Source: Lytechinus pictus (taxonomy: Eukaryota > Echinodermata > Echinoidea > Temnopleuroida > Toxopneustidae). From it: a stretch of DNA of 64,000 nt. Location of the stretch: NCBI RefSeq assembly GCF_037042905.1, contig NC_087249.1, positions 53,288,901 to 53,352,900 of the forward strand, in the 5' to 3' direction. A model generated the notes under the pieces. The model had not been told where the DNA came from and searched no databases. It saw only the letters and a list, made by a program, of their open reading frames with translations. A program made the translations under genes and the position numbers. Positions 10,880 through 22,368 of the stretch are shown here, piece by piece (positions within the stretch are counted from its first letter, which is position 1; each line of letters begins with the position of its first letter).

Positions 10880-11318
10880 CAATCAGTGGAGTAACTACGG
10901 GGGACATGGGGGCACCCCCCCCCCCTCGGCTGGCAAAAATATTTAAAAAACGGGAAAAGGAGAAAAAGAGGGAGAAGGGAAGAGAAACGTAGCTTTTGAG
11001 ATATGTACATGGATATGGATTCCTAAAATAGGCCTATTGTCCTTAAAATGTCCCTGTTTGGGGTCAATAAATACAAACATTTCAGCAGTTTTGCATTGTT
11101 TAGCGAGACGGGCACGTATCATAATTACAAAAAAATGCTTGTGTCCCTTTTTAGGTCTGAATATCAAAGATTTTCAGCTCGCGCTTGGCGCTCGCATTAT
11201 TTTTTATCAGTAATATACATATCCGTTTAATGGCACTGCCCTTAAAATGCCTCTATTAGTATACTCATTTTTTTTTGCTGGTCCCCCCATGCCGTGACAC
11301 ACGGTACGCCACTGTATG
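10880..11318. mobile_element. hAT-like nonautonomous element
   Basis: The left end CAGTGGAGTAACTACGGGGG and the right end GGTACGCCACTG (complement CAGTGGCGTACC) form an imperfect terminal inverted repeat of the CAGTGGCGTA type common in hAT elements. Subterminal C-rich/G-rich runs are also inverted. An exact 8-bp duplication is not visible at the borders, so the exact ends are uncertain. Confidence 0.6.
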
Positions 11319-12877
11319 GCCAATGCACTAATGTCAACGTAAGCACGGACTGGAAATGTTTTATATTTAGACCTTAAATGCGGCAAATGTAGTAGTCATT
11401 AAAAAAAATCAATGTCACTACATACAATAATTTTGAAAAATCCGAATACAAGGAAATATATTTGGTGTATATTTATGGACTTGGAAACGGGATGATTTAG
11501 AACCATTTAATCTCCTTAAACAGGATTATTTATCTCATCAAACAGACAACGCAAGCACCAGTAGGGACTAACATTTAAGCAAATTATGTTTCATAAATAG
11601 TTCTGAAATAAAAATACACGTAATATAATTTCATATATTATAACATACTTTGTATTTTTCTCTCTGTGTTTTTCTTTCTTTCACTGCGCCTCGGGCACCC
11701 TGCCGAGTGGATTTGGCGCATTACACATCCATTATTATTATCATTATAACATAGGTCGACAATAATTCTTCTTTAACCCCACTTTCTTTCTTCCTTTCTC
11801 TTTCTCTCCTTTTTTTTTCTTGCCAGCCGATTGGGTGGATCTGAATTGGCGTTCACTCTGTGTAGCATTAATTGGTCTGATTGTCTTTAAAGTTTTGCGT
11901 TTTTAGAATAGTTAGACCTAAAGGTCCTACATGAGAGTATAAAGGTCAATATGGATCTAATATTACGAGTCGTCTTAAACAAGCAGTATAGCCTCTATTG
12001 TGGTGATAATAGCGACGCAAAGGAGACACTCCCCTTTCCTTCAAATTTGAATGGTTCGATGATAAAGCCTATAATTGGAGCCCTCAAATAACACTTTGAA
12101 TAGATAGCTATTGCAGAATTTTAACATCATTTCTTAGAGTTTGTTCCCCCTTTTTTTTTGGGGGGGGGGGGTGTTTGAAGGTTTCTTAATCAGACATTTA
12201 AATATGATAGGTATAAAGATGTTGGAAATGTCTTTTCAAAATTGACTCATATCCCCCTGAGACGACAATCATAGCAACTCTGTACAGCGATTTGAACGTA
12301 TAGGCCTATACGAGAAGATCCAGGACTTGACTGTGTGGATTGCAATAATCGACGTTATACTTAATTTCAGTCAGTGTTCACATAGAAAAGATTTAAAAAC
12401 ATTGAAATAAACAAATGCATTCAATGTGGCCAGTCATCAGAATAGCCCAACACAAAATAAATAGTGTAAAATGAAAGAAGAATAGAAAGAATAAGGTGTA
12501 AATAAACGTAATAAATTGTGTATTTGATTTAACTGGGACTGTATGTCTGGTCAGTTGGAGTAGTGGTCTATGGGAACTTCTAACCTATAAAAATATTTTC
12601 TGTTAAAATCATTTTTTCACTCATTTTATGTTCAGTGTTAGACTAGTATGCAGATATAGCATCATATAAGTGTTTTAGTGCCATTTGATATTCAATTGAA
12701 ACGATTATGTAGGATAAATAGGCCATATGTTTATACTGCTTGAATTTAAGTGATCCACAAACCTAGATCTGGGTCTAAACGATGAAAGCTGCATTTTGAA
12801 TGTCAAAGTTAATACTACGGTAGTTATCATTTTCCCAATATTTTATAATAAAGTAGGCCTATTAAAAAATTAATAAC
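11319..12877. other. Intergenic; contains a SINE 3' tail at 11685-11755
   Basis: At 11685-11755 the CGAGTGGATTTGGCGCATTA segment followed by ATT repeats looks like a 3' tail of a SINE. The rest holds pyrimidine-rich stretches and a T9/G10 run near 12152-12171. No gene was recognised. Confidence 0.4.
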
Positions 12878-13079
12878 CTTTGATTTCCATATCGGAAAGA
12901 CGGTGAAAATCGCCGACTTTCCATGTCCAGTGGGGAGCTGGACCCACAGGTCTCTCCCGTCCTCCAAACACTGTAGCGCTTCCCGCTGGTCAGGCTTGAG
13001 AGGCTTGAGAGTGAAGTGTTCCCCAAATATCCCCTTGGCTACAGCATCCATCATGCAGGCCTTTCGTTTATGCTGCTTG
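12878..13079 (-). CDS. RecQ-like DNA helicase, N-terminal exon
   Basis: Read on the minus strand from an acceptor-like CACTTTAG before 13079, the frame gives KRKACMMDAVAKGIFG, then LKPDQREALQCL, then the Walker A (motif I) sequence VQLPTGHGKSAIF. It stops at IWKSK before a donor AAG|GTTATT at 12878. The Q-motif-like FTLKPLKPDQREAL followed by LPTGxGKS is characteristic of RecQ/SF2 helicases, in which this lysine binds ATP phosphate. Only the first ~65 residues of a helicase core that normally exceeds 300 are present. I found no motif II (DEAH) exon at lower coordinates down to the start of the window. It may be a host gene fragment, a retained exon with distant partners, or a passenger of a mobile element. 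The acceptor is pyrimidine-poor and weak. Confidence 0.55.
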
Positions 13080-13347
13080 AACTAAAGTGATCGTTTGATT
13101 GTCGTCTGCTACTTGTGATCGTAGCGGTTTCGCTCGCATAAGGAGCAGATCGTATAATATCGAAAGCAATATCGATATCACATTCGTGATTGTTGACGCC
13201 CTCTCCGTTCGTTTGTAAATATTTCACAGTTTGGCTGCCATATTGACTATTTTGATCGTGTTCAACCCAATTAAACATCGGTAAAGTATAATTTTTCATG
13301 CCTTTTAAATCTATATCGTTTAAAATATTGTCTTCACTAAATATCAT
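13051..13347 (-). CDS. Hypothetical ORF upstream of the RecQ-like exon
   Basis: A 98-codon open frame on the minus strand overlaps the first in-frame ATG of the helicase exon by four bases (ATGA), in a different frame. It reads like ordinary protein, with MKNYTLPMFNWVEHDQNS in the first third and a Ser-rich end, but I recognise no domain. Its position just 5' of the helicase exon suggests it could be the preceding exon of the same gene, with an unresolved splice or a frameshift between them. It could also be non-coding. Confidence 0.3.
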   Translation of the reverse strand: MIFSEDNILNDIDLKGMKNYTLPMFNWVEHDQNSQYGSQTVKYLQTNGEGVNNHECDIDIAFDIIRSAPYASETATITSSRRQSNDHFSSSSINERPA

Positions 13348-13599
13348 GGTTTAAAAGTTTGATGGCTATACATCCTTAGATTGTAAATTCGATGTGTAAA
13401 ATTACATCAAACTTTGGACTGTGAATTGACAAAAGGGTGGGAATGAGAAAACATGCGAGCCCACACGTATACCCTACCGTCGGTTAATGGGGATTACAGT
13501 AAAATGTCAGAAATTGTTGAATAAATCCCCAGAAACGACGGTTATTCCTGTCTAATCATAACCTAACTTAGACTAGAGTAGGTATGTGACAAAAAAAAT

Positions 13600-15420
13600 G
13601 AAAATCATCAAATATGAATAAATTTGGTATCACTTGAAAGCTCTTAAAAAGACCTTTAAAATGATACCAAGAACTTTAATTTTCATCAAGAAATTATAAT
13701 GTTATTCCAGTTTAAGTCGCACATATTCATCCAAATTTGTGGTCATTGTCTTAATGTAAAGTCAATGGAGTACAGCACCAATTTTTGTGACCATTTTGTG
13801 ACCATTTTGAACCCAAGTCTTCAACAGGCTCTAACTTCTTTGTTTTTGAGCCCTATGAAGTAATTTAGGTATCAATGGAAAGGTGAGAGAAGGCTCAATT
13901 GATGTGCATCAATTAATCTTGTAATCTTTCTTATTCTGTTTGAAATAATTTCTTCTAATTAATTCTAATTAATTATGTAAACAGAAAATCACAATTACTC
14001 GCCTCTTTATTTTGCCAAATGAAGGTGATTATGATAGATAATTCATATAATTTAGTTGGCATCTAAACAGCATCATGTAGATAATTTCCTAATAAATTTG
14101 TCTAAAGTATTGTTTTTGTAATTTCTAATGTATTTCTTTGTTTTTCAGATATAAATTACAAGCTCTTTTTCAACTTAGTATTGTAATTTTGTATGTACGG
14201 GGGTCCTTTTTTACATATATATAAAAAATTTCTTTTGTACTTTGTATGACCAAATAAAAATATGTGTGTTTTTTTCTGATGTATTTGATTGTTTCACCAA
14301 TTCCTTATGTATTCTATTGTTTCAACAATTTGTTATAATATGTAGCTTTTGATTTGAGAGACAATGGACATGTGATTACATTTTTTTAGAAGGAATGAGC
14401 AGCTGAGTGTAAAATATGTATGTAGAATTGTATACAATTTATTTCAAGTATCAAGAAGGACGAAAATGAAGTTTTAATATATTCTATCAGTTGTCAATTT
14501 CTTAGATTTGTATACATACATTGTATTACAAAGGCCCTGTTTGAGCTCTCTTTTTAAAGAAAAATAAATTCAAATTATTAGTCGAAGCCAAAAGAAAAGG
14601 AAAAGAGTGGTCTATTTCTTTCAAAACAAAACAAAAAACAACCAGTAAAAATATATAACAAAGCTTTAAACAACAACAAAACAGACATCAAAGCTCCAAA
14701 CAAGCACTAAAAACAAGAGAAACAAAAGTGACACAAAAACTTGTACCAATCCCATCCCCATTTTCCAATTCAAAACACAACCCCCACCTGCACCCCTAAA
14801 AAAAGAAAAGTGAATAAAAAAATAAATAGTACAATTAATAATAAAGAAAACATAAATACAGGAGTTAGACCCATCTGGAAATGAAATATCCTTTCCTCTG
14901 AGTTTTCATGTATTTTCTCATAAGAGTGAAAAAATTACAACAACAAAAAATAAACAACATCTAGTTCGTGCATTTTAATAAAAAATCACATTTAAGATAT
15001 TCTCCTTTCAAAAGCAAATCCAGTCTCCAAATATTGAAATATGACCAAAAAAAAATGAAAAAATAAACAATACAATAATTTAAAAAAGAAACTTTATAAA
15101 AATATATAAAAAAAGAAACTAAAAAATAAACATAATTTTTGCATTTTAATTAAAAAGTCAACATTTATGATATTCCCCTTTCAAAAGCAAATCCAGTCTC
15201 AAAATAATGAAACATGATTGAAAAGTTTCAAAATATTTTTTTTTTCTACAAAAGAAAAAAAAAACACTATAGATTTTGCATTTTAATTTAATAAGTCAAC
15301 ATTAATATTCCACTTCCAAAAGAATCCAGTTTCCAAATGATAAAACATGATTGAACAATCAAAGTAAAACATGTTCATGTTGACTCTATAACCTTAGGAG
15401 GAAAGAATGTTTTTGTGACA
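13600..15420. other. AT/A-rich interior of the TIR element
   Basis: No gene is seen. Between about 14580 and 15360 the + strand is strongly A-rich. A ~130-bp module with TTTAAGATATTC / TTTATGATATTC, CCTTTCAAAAGCAAATCCAG and AAATATTGAAATATGA recurs three times (near 14990, 15160, 15290). Confidence 0.5.
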
Positions 15421-15540
15421 AAATGTATATATTTAAATCAATATTAAATCAATTAAATCAATATCAGAATAACAATCTACGGTATAATGACAGACATTTT
15501 CAGAAAAAGGCACAATATTATCAAGTGAACAATTTAGATC

Positions 15541-15720
15541 CAGTTCAATCCAGCATGAACGACTCACTATCGACCACTCCCGTCACCAAGCCCTCCGCAT
15601 CGGGTACCGGTAGCTCGACTGCCGAAAGACCGTCGGGAGCCCACCGCATCGGGCAGCTCGACTGCTGAGAAACCGGCTGTGACAAGGGTAGCTCGCTTCG
15701 CTTATATCTGGACTGCTCCA
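15541..15720 (+). pseudogene. Ser/Thr-rich coding-like remnant
   Basis: Inside the AT-rich element a CG-richer stretch reads SSMNDSLSTTPVTKPSASG, GTGSSTAERPSGAHRIG and, one frame over, SSTAEKPAVTRVARFAYI before a stop. The internal duplication of GCTCGACTGC and CCGCATCGGG (15597-15607 and 15643-15653) accounts for the repeated SSTAE motif. It has no recognisable domain. It may be the relic of an element-encoded protein, or just a CpG-rich repeat. Confidence 0.25.
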
Positions 15721-15968
15721 CGATAGAATCTTTTGATTTGACATTTTTTGTAGATTTGAATATATTCTAAAACAATTTAGATACATAAATGGATCGTAGT
15801 TCTACTTACCATTAAAAAATTTCGATCATTTGCGCATCCAAAAATTTGATGAACTTTCAAGCTCCGATATCCACACTTCACAGGCGAGTATCCACATTGA
15901 AACTTATATGTACAGAAAGAGCACATTTTCAACTGTCTGTATCAAGGCACGAGATTGCATCAACTATG

Positions 15969-15980
15969 TGCGCATGCGCA
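15969..15980. promoter_or_regulatory. Perfect NRF-1-type palindrome TGCGCATGCGCA
   Basis: The 12-mer TGCGCATGCGCA is the consensus site for NRF-1 (P3A2 in sea urchins) and is self-complementary. It lies just inside the right inverted repeat of the 2.7-kb element, with no recognised gene start beside it. Function is inferred only from the motif. Confidence 0.35.
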
Positions 15981-16213
15981 TGAAACCCCATTTTCGATGA
16001 GCCGCCCAGACAGAGGCGATGCCACTTGCAGCAAAACCCGCGCGAAAACCGTGCAGCCAAAACCAGTGCTCGCGATGCGCCCGTATTCGCACATACCTAC
16101 TTAGAGTTAGACAGGAATAACCGTCGTTTCTGCCTGGGGATTTATTCAACAATTTCTGAAATTTTTCTGTAATCCCCATTCACCGACGGTAGTGTGTTAG
16201 TGCGAGTGTAATC

Positions 16214-17864
16214 GGGGTCGGGTCAACTCGGACCACGGGACAACTCGGACTAGTCTGCTGGGCAAACCCTTCATTTCACTCGAGTTAAGGGTCTGAATGT
16301 GCAGCCTACTCATGCCTTGTGTACTGAAGCCCCCAAATAAACATTTATTATTGATGGCTACCCTCAGCCCGGCATGCCAACACATCTACACTGCAAATAT
16401 TTTTTCACATTTCGGGGGCAGGAGTGAAATCGCCCCGAGCCCCCACCAACGTTAAAGTATTTTTTGTGTGACTCAAACATCCACACCACACAGTCACACT
16501 CAAAGTCAAAGAAATTGAAGCATATTCATGATATTGATTATTGCAACTTAAAACTCAGCTCTCTACACCAGGGACACACAATATAAATATTAAAAAAAAT
16601 TGGCCTAAAAATAATCAATTTGAAGTTAAAAATTAAGCCCCCAAATAAACATTTATTATTGATGGCTACCCTCAGCCCGGCATGCCAACACATCTACACT
16701 GCAAATATTTTTTCACATTTCGGGGTCAGGAGTGAAATCGCCCCGAGCCCCCACCAACGTTAAAGTATTTTTTGTGCGACTCAAACATCCACACCACAGT
16801 CACACTCAAAGTCAAAGAAATTGAAGCATATTGATTATTGCAACTTAAAACTCAGCTCTCTACACCAGGGACACTCAATATAAAAATATAAAAAAATGAA
16901 GAAAAAAAATTGGCCTAAAAATAATCAATTTGAAGTTAAAAATTAAGCCCCCAAATAAACATTTATTATTGATGGCTACCCTCAGCCCGGCATGCCCACA
17001 CATCTACACTGCGAATATTTTTTCACATTTCGGGGGCAGGCGTGAAATCGCCCCGAGCCCCCACCCTCGTAAAAGTATTTTTTGTGCGACTCAAACATCC
17101 ACACCACAGTCACACTCAGTCAAAGAAATTGAAGTATATTAAATTATTACAATCTTAAAGCTCTACACCAGGGAAAATCAATAAAGAAAAAAAAAAAATA
17201 TATATATAAATATTTACAAAAAAAAGGCAGAGCCTACACACTGCCACGCTTCAAGCTCTAGTTCACTCTCTCACTCAGTCAAGCTCAGCTCTTTGACTGT
17301 GCACGTCCACTTCCATTGGGGATTCGGGCTGAATCCCACCCCGCCAGTTTAGGCGGCCGAGCTACGTAGAATTGCGATGAAGAGTAGCGGACCGTTCATC
17401 GGTTGTTCGCTTCTTGCGACCAGAGAGAAAAGGTGAAAAACTTAAACAAAATCGTTCAAATGCACCAAATTTTATCCTTGTGATGAGAAAATGGAGTTAA
17501 TGGAATACAAGAAAGTCCATCTTCTGCGATAAAAGTGTTAACTTGAGGAGAAATGATCACAAAATCAAGTCAGTTGTTGAGCGGGGCCGAGCCGAGCACC
17601 GACACAGTTAATACACGCGCGCCTATGGGAATCGCGAGCTGTCGAAAAACGCCTAAAATTACACTTTTTTTTTATTTCAGCGAAAAAAAAAGCAATAGAA
17701 AGTGAAGAACATTACCATCAGACCATATCTCTAGAAAATCTTTACAAGAAATTTCGAAATGACGGAAAAATAGACGCAAATTTGTGAGAAAAATAATCTC
17801 GTAATGGGTGGGACAACTCGGCCCGCGGTCCGAGTTGTCCCGTGGTCCGAGTTGTCCCTGATTC
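16214..17864. mobile_element. 1.65-kb inverted-repeat element with candidate 8-bp TSD
   Basis: The left end contains CAACTCGGACCACGGGACAA (16224 onward). The right end carries its complement, TTGTCCCGTGGTCCGAGTTG (17835 onward). GTGTAATC flanks both sides (16206-16213 and 17865-17872), consistent with an 8-bp target-site duplication. The interior holds three ~308-bp tandem repeats and a block shared with 1150-1375. No transposase frame is seen. Eight-base duplications are typical of hAT and some related groups, but the outermost ~10 bp of the two ends do not match well. Confidence 0.6.
16327..17200. repeat. Three tandem ~308-bp repeats
   Basis: Unit starts (AAGCCCCCAAATAAACATTT) are at 16327, 16635 and 16945, giving periods of 308 and 310. 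Each unit contains CTACCCTCAGCCCGGCATGC, GTGAAATCGCCCCGAGCCCC and CTCTACACCAGGGA. Units 1 and 2 are nearly identical; unit 3 is truncated near its end. Confidence 0.9.
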
Positions 17865-17872
17865 GTGTAATC

Positions 17873-18546
17873 ACGTCAGCCATTCGGAGGACGGGTTTTG
17901 TCCAGATTTTTTAAATTTTTTTTTAATTCTAAAAGAAATGACATTATCTTGAACGAATGCCCACTATTTTCGTTAGACTCTAATCTTTCTTTTGATACTA
18001 TGTAAATTCAAAGAAAATATCGGAAATATACTTTACCGATGAGTTATTCCCCCGTTATTCCTTATTTTTTTAATTTTCTGCCGGAGAGGAAAAAATCATA
18101 AATGGCAGCCGTGTGTTGTCCTTTGGCTTTACGTTCAACGAGTTGTGCTTTTATCAAGGCTTTCCGATTAAATTTTCGATATCCTGGCCAATCAATGCGA
18201 TCAAGGCACATCTACAAGCGCAAAGCAGCAGCACAAATCGCGATATAGCGACTGGTAAATACGTCTGTGTAAGGATGATGACGTCATCCAAGATGGCAAC
18301 TTACGTTGACCAACGAAAGGATCGAAGATGACGATGTTTCGATCATCATTTGAAAGGAATTAGCGGTAACTGCGGTCTAAGGTACGATATTTCTGAATTT
18401 TAAACATTTTTTCGTGAATATGGATGTGATTTCTTTTTCATAATGTGACATTTTATGTACAAAAAAACGATCGGAAAATCGGGTTTCCGCCGAATGTTAG
18501 AGTAAGTTAGATCTAACGTTACTGCTAATACGTTGTCGGTAATCCT
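17873..18546. other. Intergenic between two inverted-repeat elements
   Basis: No gene was recognised. It includes the phrase ATGACGTCATCCAAGATGGC near 18279, with a CRE-like TGACGTCA palindrome. A donor-like CTAAGGTACGA lies near 18377. A promoter is possible on the + strand, but nothing coding follows. Confidence 0.25.
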
Positions 18547-20201
18547 GGGTTTTAGGGGCGTAAAATATCTGTATATATTACCGGCCTCTAACTTCAGCCA
18601 AATCATCCCAGCTTAATATGGTCGGCTGAAAGGGCAATATTCAATTATGATTGAGCCGTTTTCATCATTGATGTCTCGCATTATAGCTGAGCGTTGTATT
18701 GGGATCTTTTCTTGAAACTTTTGCGTAAATTTAGGGCAATCAAGTTTCACTGAATGAGTTGAAGGTCACATGATCAAGTAATTTCAGATTTTAGAGCAGA
18801 GGGGATCAAATTGGCAAAAATATATTACTACTGGGTTTGAGGGGTATAAACTATTTTTTGGCTTGAGGGGGTAAAACCCCCTACATTTTGGAGGGTTGAA
18901 GGGGAGGGGGGTCAAAGCGCCTTACATTTTAAAGGAGAAATTATCATTTTGCCCATATAATATATCCTCTCACTGTACCTACTGGGCTTGAGGGGTATAA
19001 ACTATTTTGGGGGCTTGAGGGGGCGGTACTTTACTACTTCCACGCCTCTTGCATTTTAGAGGAGAAATTATAAACTTTGCCCAAATAATATACATGTATC
19101 CCCTTATTGTACCTACATGTATTTAGGGCAATCAAGTTTCACTGAACGAGTTGAAGGTCACATGATCAAGTAATTTTAGATTTTAGAGCAGAGGGGATCA
19201 AATTGGCAAAAATATATTACTACTGGGTTTGAGTGGTATAAACTATTTTTTAGGCTTGTGGGGGGGCATTCAAAGCCCCTTATATTTTAGAAATGAAATG
19301 ATCAACTTTGCCCTTATAATATATCCCCTTATTGTACCTACTGGGTTTGAGGGTATAAACTATTTTTGGGGGCTTGATGGGGGGGGGGGGGTCAAAGCCC
19401 CGTACATTCTAGAGAAGAAATTATCAATTTTGCCCATATAATATATCCTTTTATTTGTACCTACTGGGTTTAAGGGGTATAAACTATTTTGGGGGCTTGA
19501 GGGGGGCGGTACTTCCAAGCCTCTTGCATTTTAGAGGAAAATTATAAACTTTGCCCATATAATATATCTCCTTATTGTACCTACTGGGTTTGAGGGGAAT
19601 AAACTATTTTGGGGGCTTGAGGGGGGGGGGGGGTTCAAACCCCTTACATTTTAGAGGAGAAATGATCAACTTTGCCCATATACATGTAATATATCCCCTT
19701 ATATTATTAAAGTTCCATTTAATCCTCTTGAATGAGATTCATTACACAGGCATGCGATGTTTTGAAATCGGCCGTGAATAAATGTGAGGAAAAAGATACT
19801 GGCCCAAAATCACAAATTTTGAGGATAACCAGGGGATGGACACGGAGTGAAATACGGGTGTAGAGTAAGATATTAAGTCATTCATATCCCTCGTTATATT
19901 TTTTTTCTTTAATTTTTACGATAACCATGATTGCCATCCCACCTTTGTGACTCGGAATATCCGATCGAGTTCACTGTCCCGATGTTCGGGTAGGTGGAGC
20001 ATAGTGTAGCGGTAGTGAAGTGGAGTGGAGCCTGCACGAACATCGAACATCACCTGAGGTACTATAATGCGAGACAACAATGATGAAAACGGCGTAATCA
20101 TATTTGAATGTTGCCCTTTCAGCCGTCCATACTAGCTGGGATGATTTGGCTGAAATTAGAGGCCGGTAATATATACAGATATTTTACACCCCTAAAACCC
20201 A
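18547..20201. mobile_element. Fold-back element with ~140-bp arms
   Basis: The left arm (18547-18687: GGGTTTTAGGGGCGTAAAAT, TTACCGGCCTCTAA, AAATCATCCCAGCT, AAAGGGCAATATTCAA, TCTCGCATTATAG) is repeated inverted as the right arm (20062-20201). Between the arms is a G-rich minisatellite plus a block (19745-20040) that has its own inverted partner at 23945-24245. Long arms enclosing tandem repeats are typical of fold-back DNA elements. No ORF is convincing. Confidence 0.65.
18825..19690. repeat. G-rich minisatellite, units of ~115-150 bp
   Basis: About six to seven imperfect units contain CTACTGGGTTTGAGGGG, TATAAACTATTTTGGGGGCT, TACATTTTAGAGGAGAAAT and TTTGCCCATATAATATATCC. Part of the series (starting TTTAGGGCAATCAAGTTTCA at 18730 and again at 19121) shows a higher-order duplication of about 391 bp. 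Confidence 0.8.
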
Positions 20202-22284
20202 CTCGTCATCCCCGACCATTTGCCATACAGCAAAAGGTAGGGGATGGGACTAGAGGTATGTGAGGCGTACTCATAGACAAAATTTGTTATAAAAAATGTA
20301 AAAGTAAGAGAGTTTGACTTACCAGTCTTTCCCCCCGAACCAAACGTTGATCTTCCTTCCATTGTTGCTGGAATTTATTTTGGACTCAACGATATATTGT
20401 CATTTATTCGAGGACCTTTCGGGAAATCGTCGGAATGTATGATGAAATTTGTCATGATCCTCAGCAGGGCATAGACTTCTATGTAGAGGATGTAACACGC
20501 CCTCTTGTGCTCAATTAAAGAAAGCTAACGGAAGCGACCACACCAATGTCCTCTACAGAGCTGTATAAAAATGCTTCTCACCACAGATACCTGTTTCCGG
20601 TGATGCTTCTATTTCGGATCTCCGAGATCCAGCGATAGTAGTCTCTTTCTCCCCTGACACACAATATTTTTTTTAAATTATTTTATACACAAGAATAATT
20701 GTTGTAGCGCCATCAGCTTAGTTTATTCTATAATGAACTGTATCTTGTCGTATGGTGAAAGGAAATATGATGCCTTTTTTTTTTTGGGGGGGGGGTTATT
20801 GCTTCTTCTCTCGATCCCCCGATCCCTCTCTTTTATTGAGTACTATCATTGTAAGGGTTAATTATTAATATTATTATTTTGGTTTCCTATTATTTTTCAT
20901 ATTGTTATGGAATATTCATTTTCATCATCATATCACTTTTGTAAGCCCACATTTTGTACCGTCCTGAAATTAATATGGGTAAAGGGTGAAATGTGAAAAG
21001 AATGGAAGGGGCAAGAAACTCAAGACAAAGGGATAAAACAGAACATAATTACGTTCCAATTTTTTAAAATGAGTTTCTTTTATTTATCCAGGATGGGGAG
21101 CACATCAGGCTCGTGCCCACCCCCTCGAAAGCCATAGAACACATTTATTTTGCATCCATTTTGTTTGATAATTTGTATAAATTGTTAATTTCATTTTATT
21201 GTAATCCTTTATGTTTGGATTTGAAATCAATTAAATTTACTTGAAACTTTCCCGCCCTCCCCCTTGAAAATTTTGATCTGCCCCTAAATAGGCCTTTGTG
21301 GTAAGAGATTTTTTATTTTATTATTTTTTTAATGAAAATCCTTTAGGTTTGGATTTTAAATCAATGAAAACAAACTTGAAACTTCATACTGTATAGCGAG
21401 GAGCTGTTATCATAATTGTGAAATTATTCGTTACATAAATCTCCTTCACGGGGGGGGGGGGGGGGGGGGGGGAGCTTGTTATTTTTTTCTGTAAAAGAAA
21501 CCACCCCCTCCCCCTTTGGAAAATCCTGGATTCTCCCCTGATTAGAACCACAGTAAAGTTCGTTATTCCGATCTGTTACATTAATAATTCGGAAATTAAT
21601 GCCTAACTTTGTTAAAAGTATTTCTATCGTCAGGTTCATTTATCAGAAAAGAATAAGGGGCTTCTTCATCAAGAGTCCCATATTAAACAGAAAATTAACA
21701 AAATCGAAACAACTGAATTTCTCCTTTATTTTTTTATTTCATACAAAAATGTCTTATTTCATTTCAGTTTCACAACTACTAGTATCACTTTTGACTTTGT
21801 ATCAATATGAAACAAAATTGCAAATTTGTCTTGATTGAGGCTATCAAGACTTCCTTACCAGAATGCATTACGAGCAAAGTTTCGTCGAAACCTCAACGGT
21901 CAGTGGTCCAAACGGGTTGATGAGCCTCTATGGTTTCGTGAGATCTTTTTTCTTTTTTGATTTGTCACTGTCAAACACCATAGACGTAATGGAGGCAGTT
22001 GGATGAGGTTCACGTTGAGAAATCGGTGAGTTTTTATTCATTTTTTATATCATATTTATTAATTTAAAGTCATATCCGTCAAAATAACATTTTACATCAA
22101 TGGATCAGTTCAAGTATGAACTGATTCGCGATGCTTTGGGCAACGGATGGGGGCAAAATGAGCAATGTATATTTTAACAATAGAGAGGTATACAGCCGAG
22201 AACGAGGTTATATTATAACCTCGTTCGTAGGATGAGTGCTAAAACCCAGGATTACCACTTTGTCTGTACGTATGGGCCTCCAAG
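20202..22284. other. Intergenic with homopolymer runs
   Basis: Apart from the candidate minus-strand start exon at 20323-20362, I see no gene. G-runs lie at about 20785-20796 and 21451-21471, the latter over 20 Gs. A CCCCTCCCCCTTTGGAAAATC segment downstream of the second suggests another G-rich element end. Confidence 0.35.
20323..20362 (-). CDS. Candidate first coding exon, family unknown
   Basis: On the minus strand CAACAATGGAAGG gives a well-formed start context. The frame MEGRSTFGSGGKT runs 13 codons plus one base to a near-perfect donor ACTG|GTAAGTC at 20323. No stop precedes the donor. The protein is too short to name. No partner exon with matching phase was found at lower coordinates: the helicase exon at 13079 starts in phase 0, while this exon ends in phase 1. 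The evidence is only the start context and the donor. Confidence 0.25.
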
Positions 22285-22289
22285 CTCTT

Positions 22290-22368
22290 CAGTCTATGTA
22301 TTGGTGAGTGAGCCAACGCAGTTCAGCGGAACAACCAAAATACAGAGACTGAAGCTTTTGGTCTAATC
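22290..22368. repeat. Short repeat with inverted CTTCAGTCT ends, copy 2
   Basis: The inverted copy of the 9552-9640 unit includes GCCAACGCAGTTCAGCGGAA and ends ACAGAGACTGAAGCTTTTGG. Confidence 0.7.

Larger units (their letters stand above)
13474..16192. mobile_element. 2.7-kb element with ~85-bp terminal inverted repeats
   Basis: The segment 13474-13557 (CTACCGTCGG, GGGGATTACAG, GAAATTGTTGAATAAATCCC, ACGACGGTTATTCCTG) reappears inverted at 16107-16192 with a few mismatches. The interior is AT-rich, with A-rich runs at 14580-15330 and repeated TCAAAAGCAAATCCAGT words at 15007 and 15180. No transposase ORF is evident. This is either a nonautonomous DNA element or two oppositely oriented copies of a shorter repeat. 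Confidence 0.6.
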
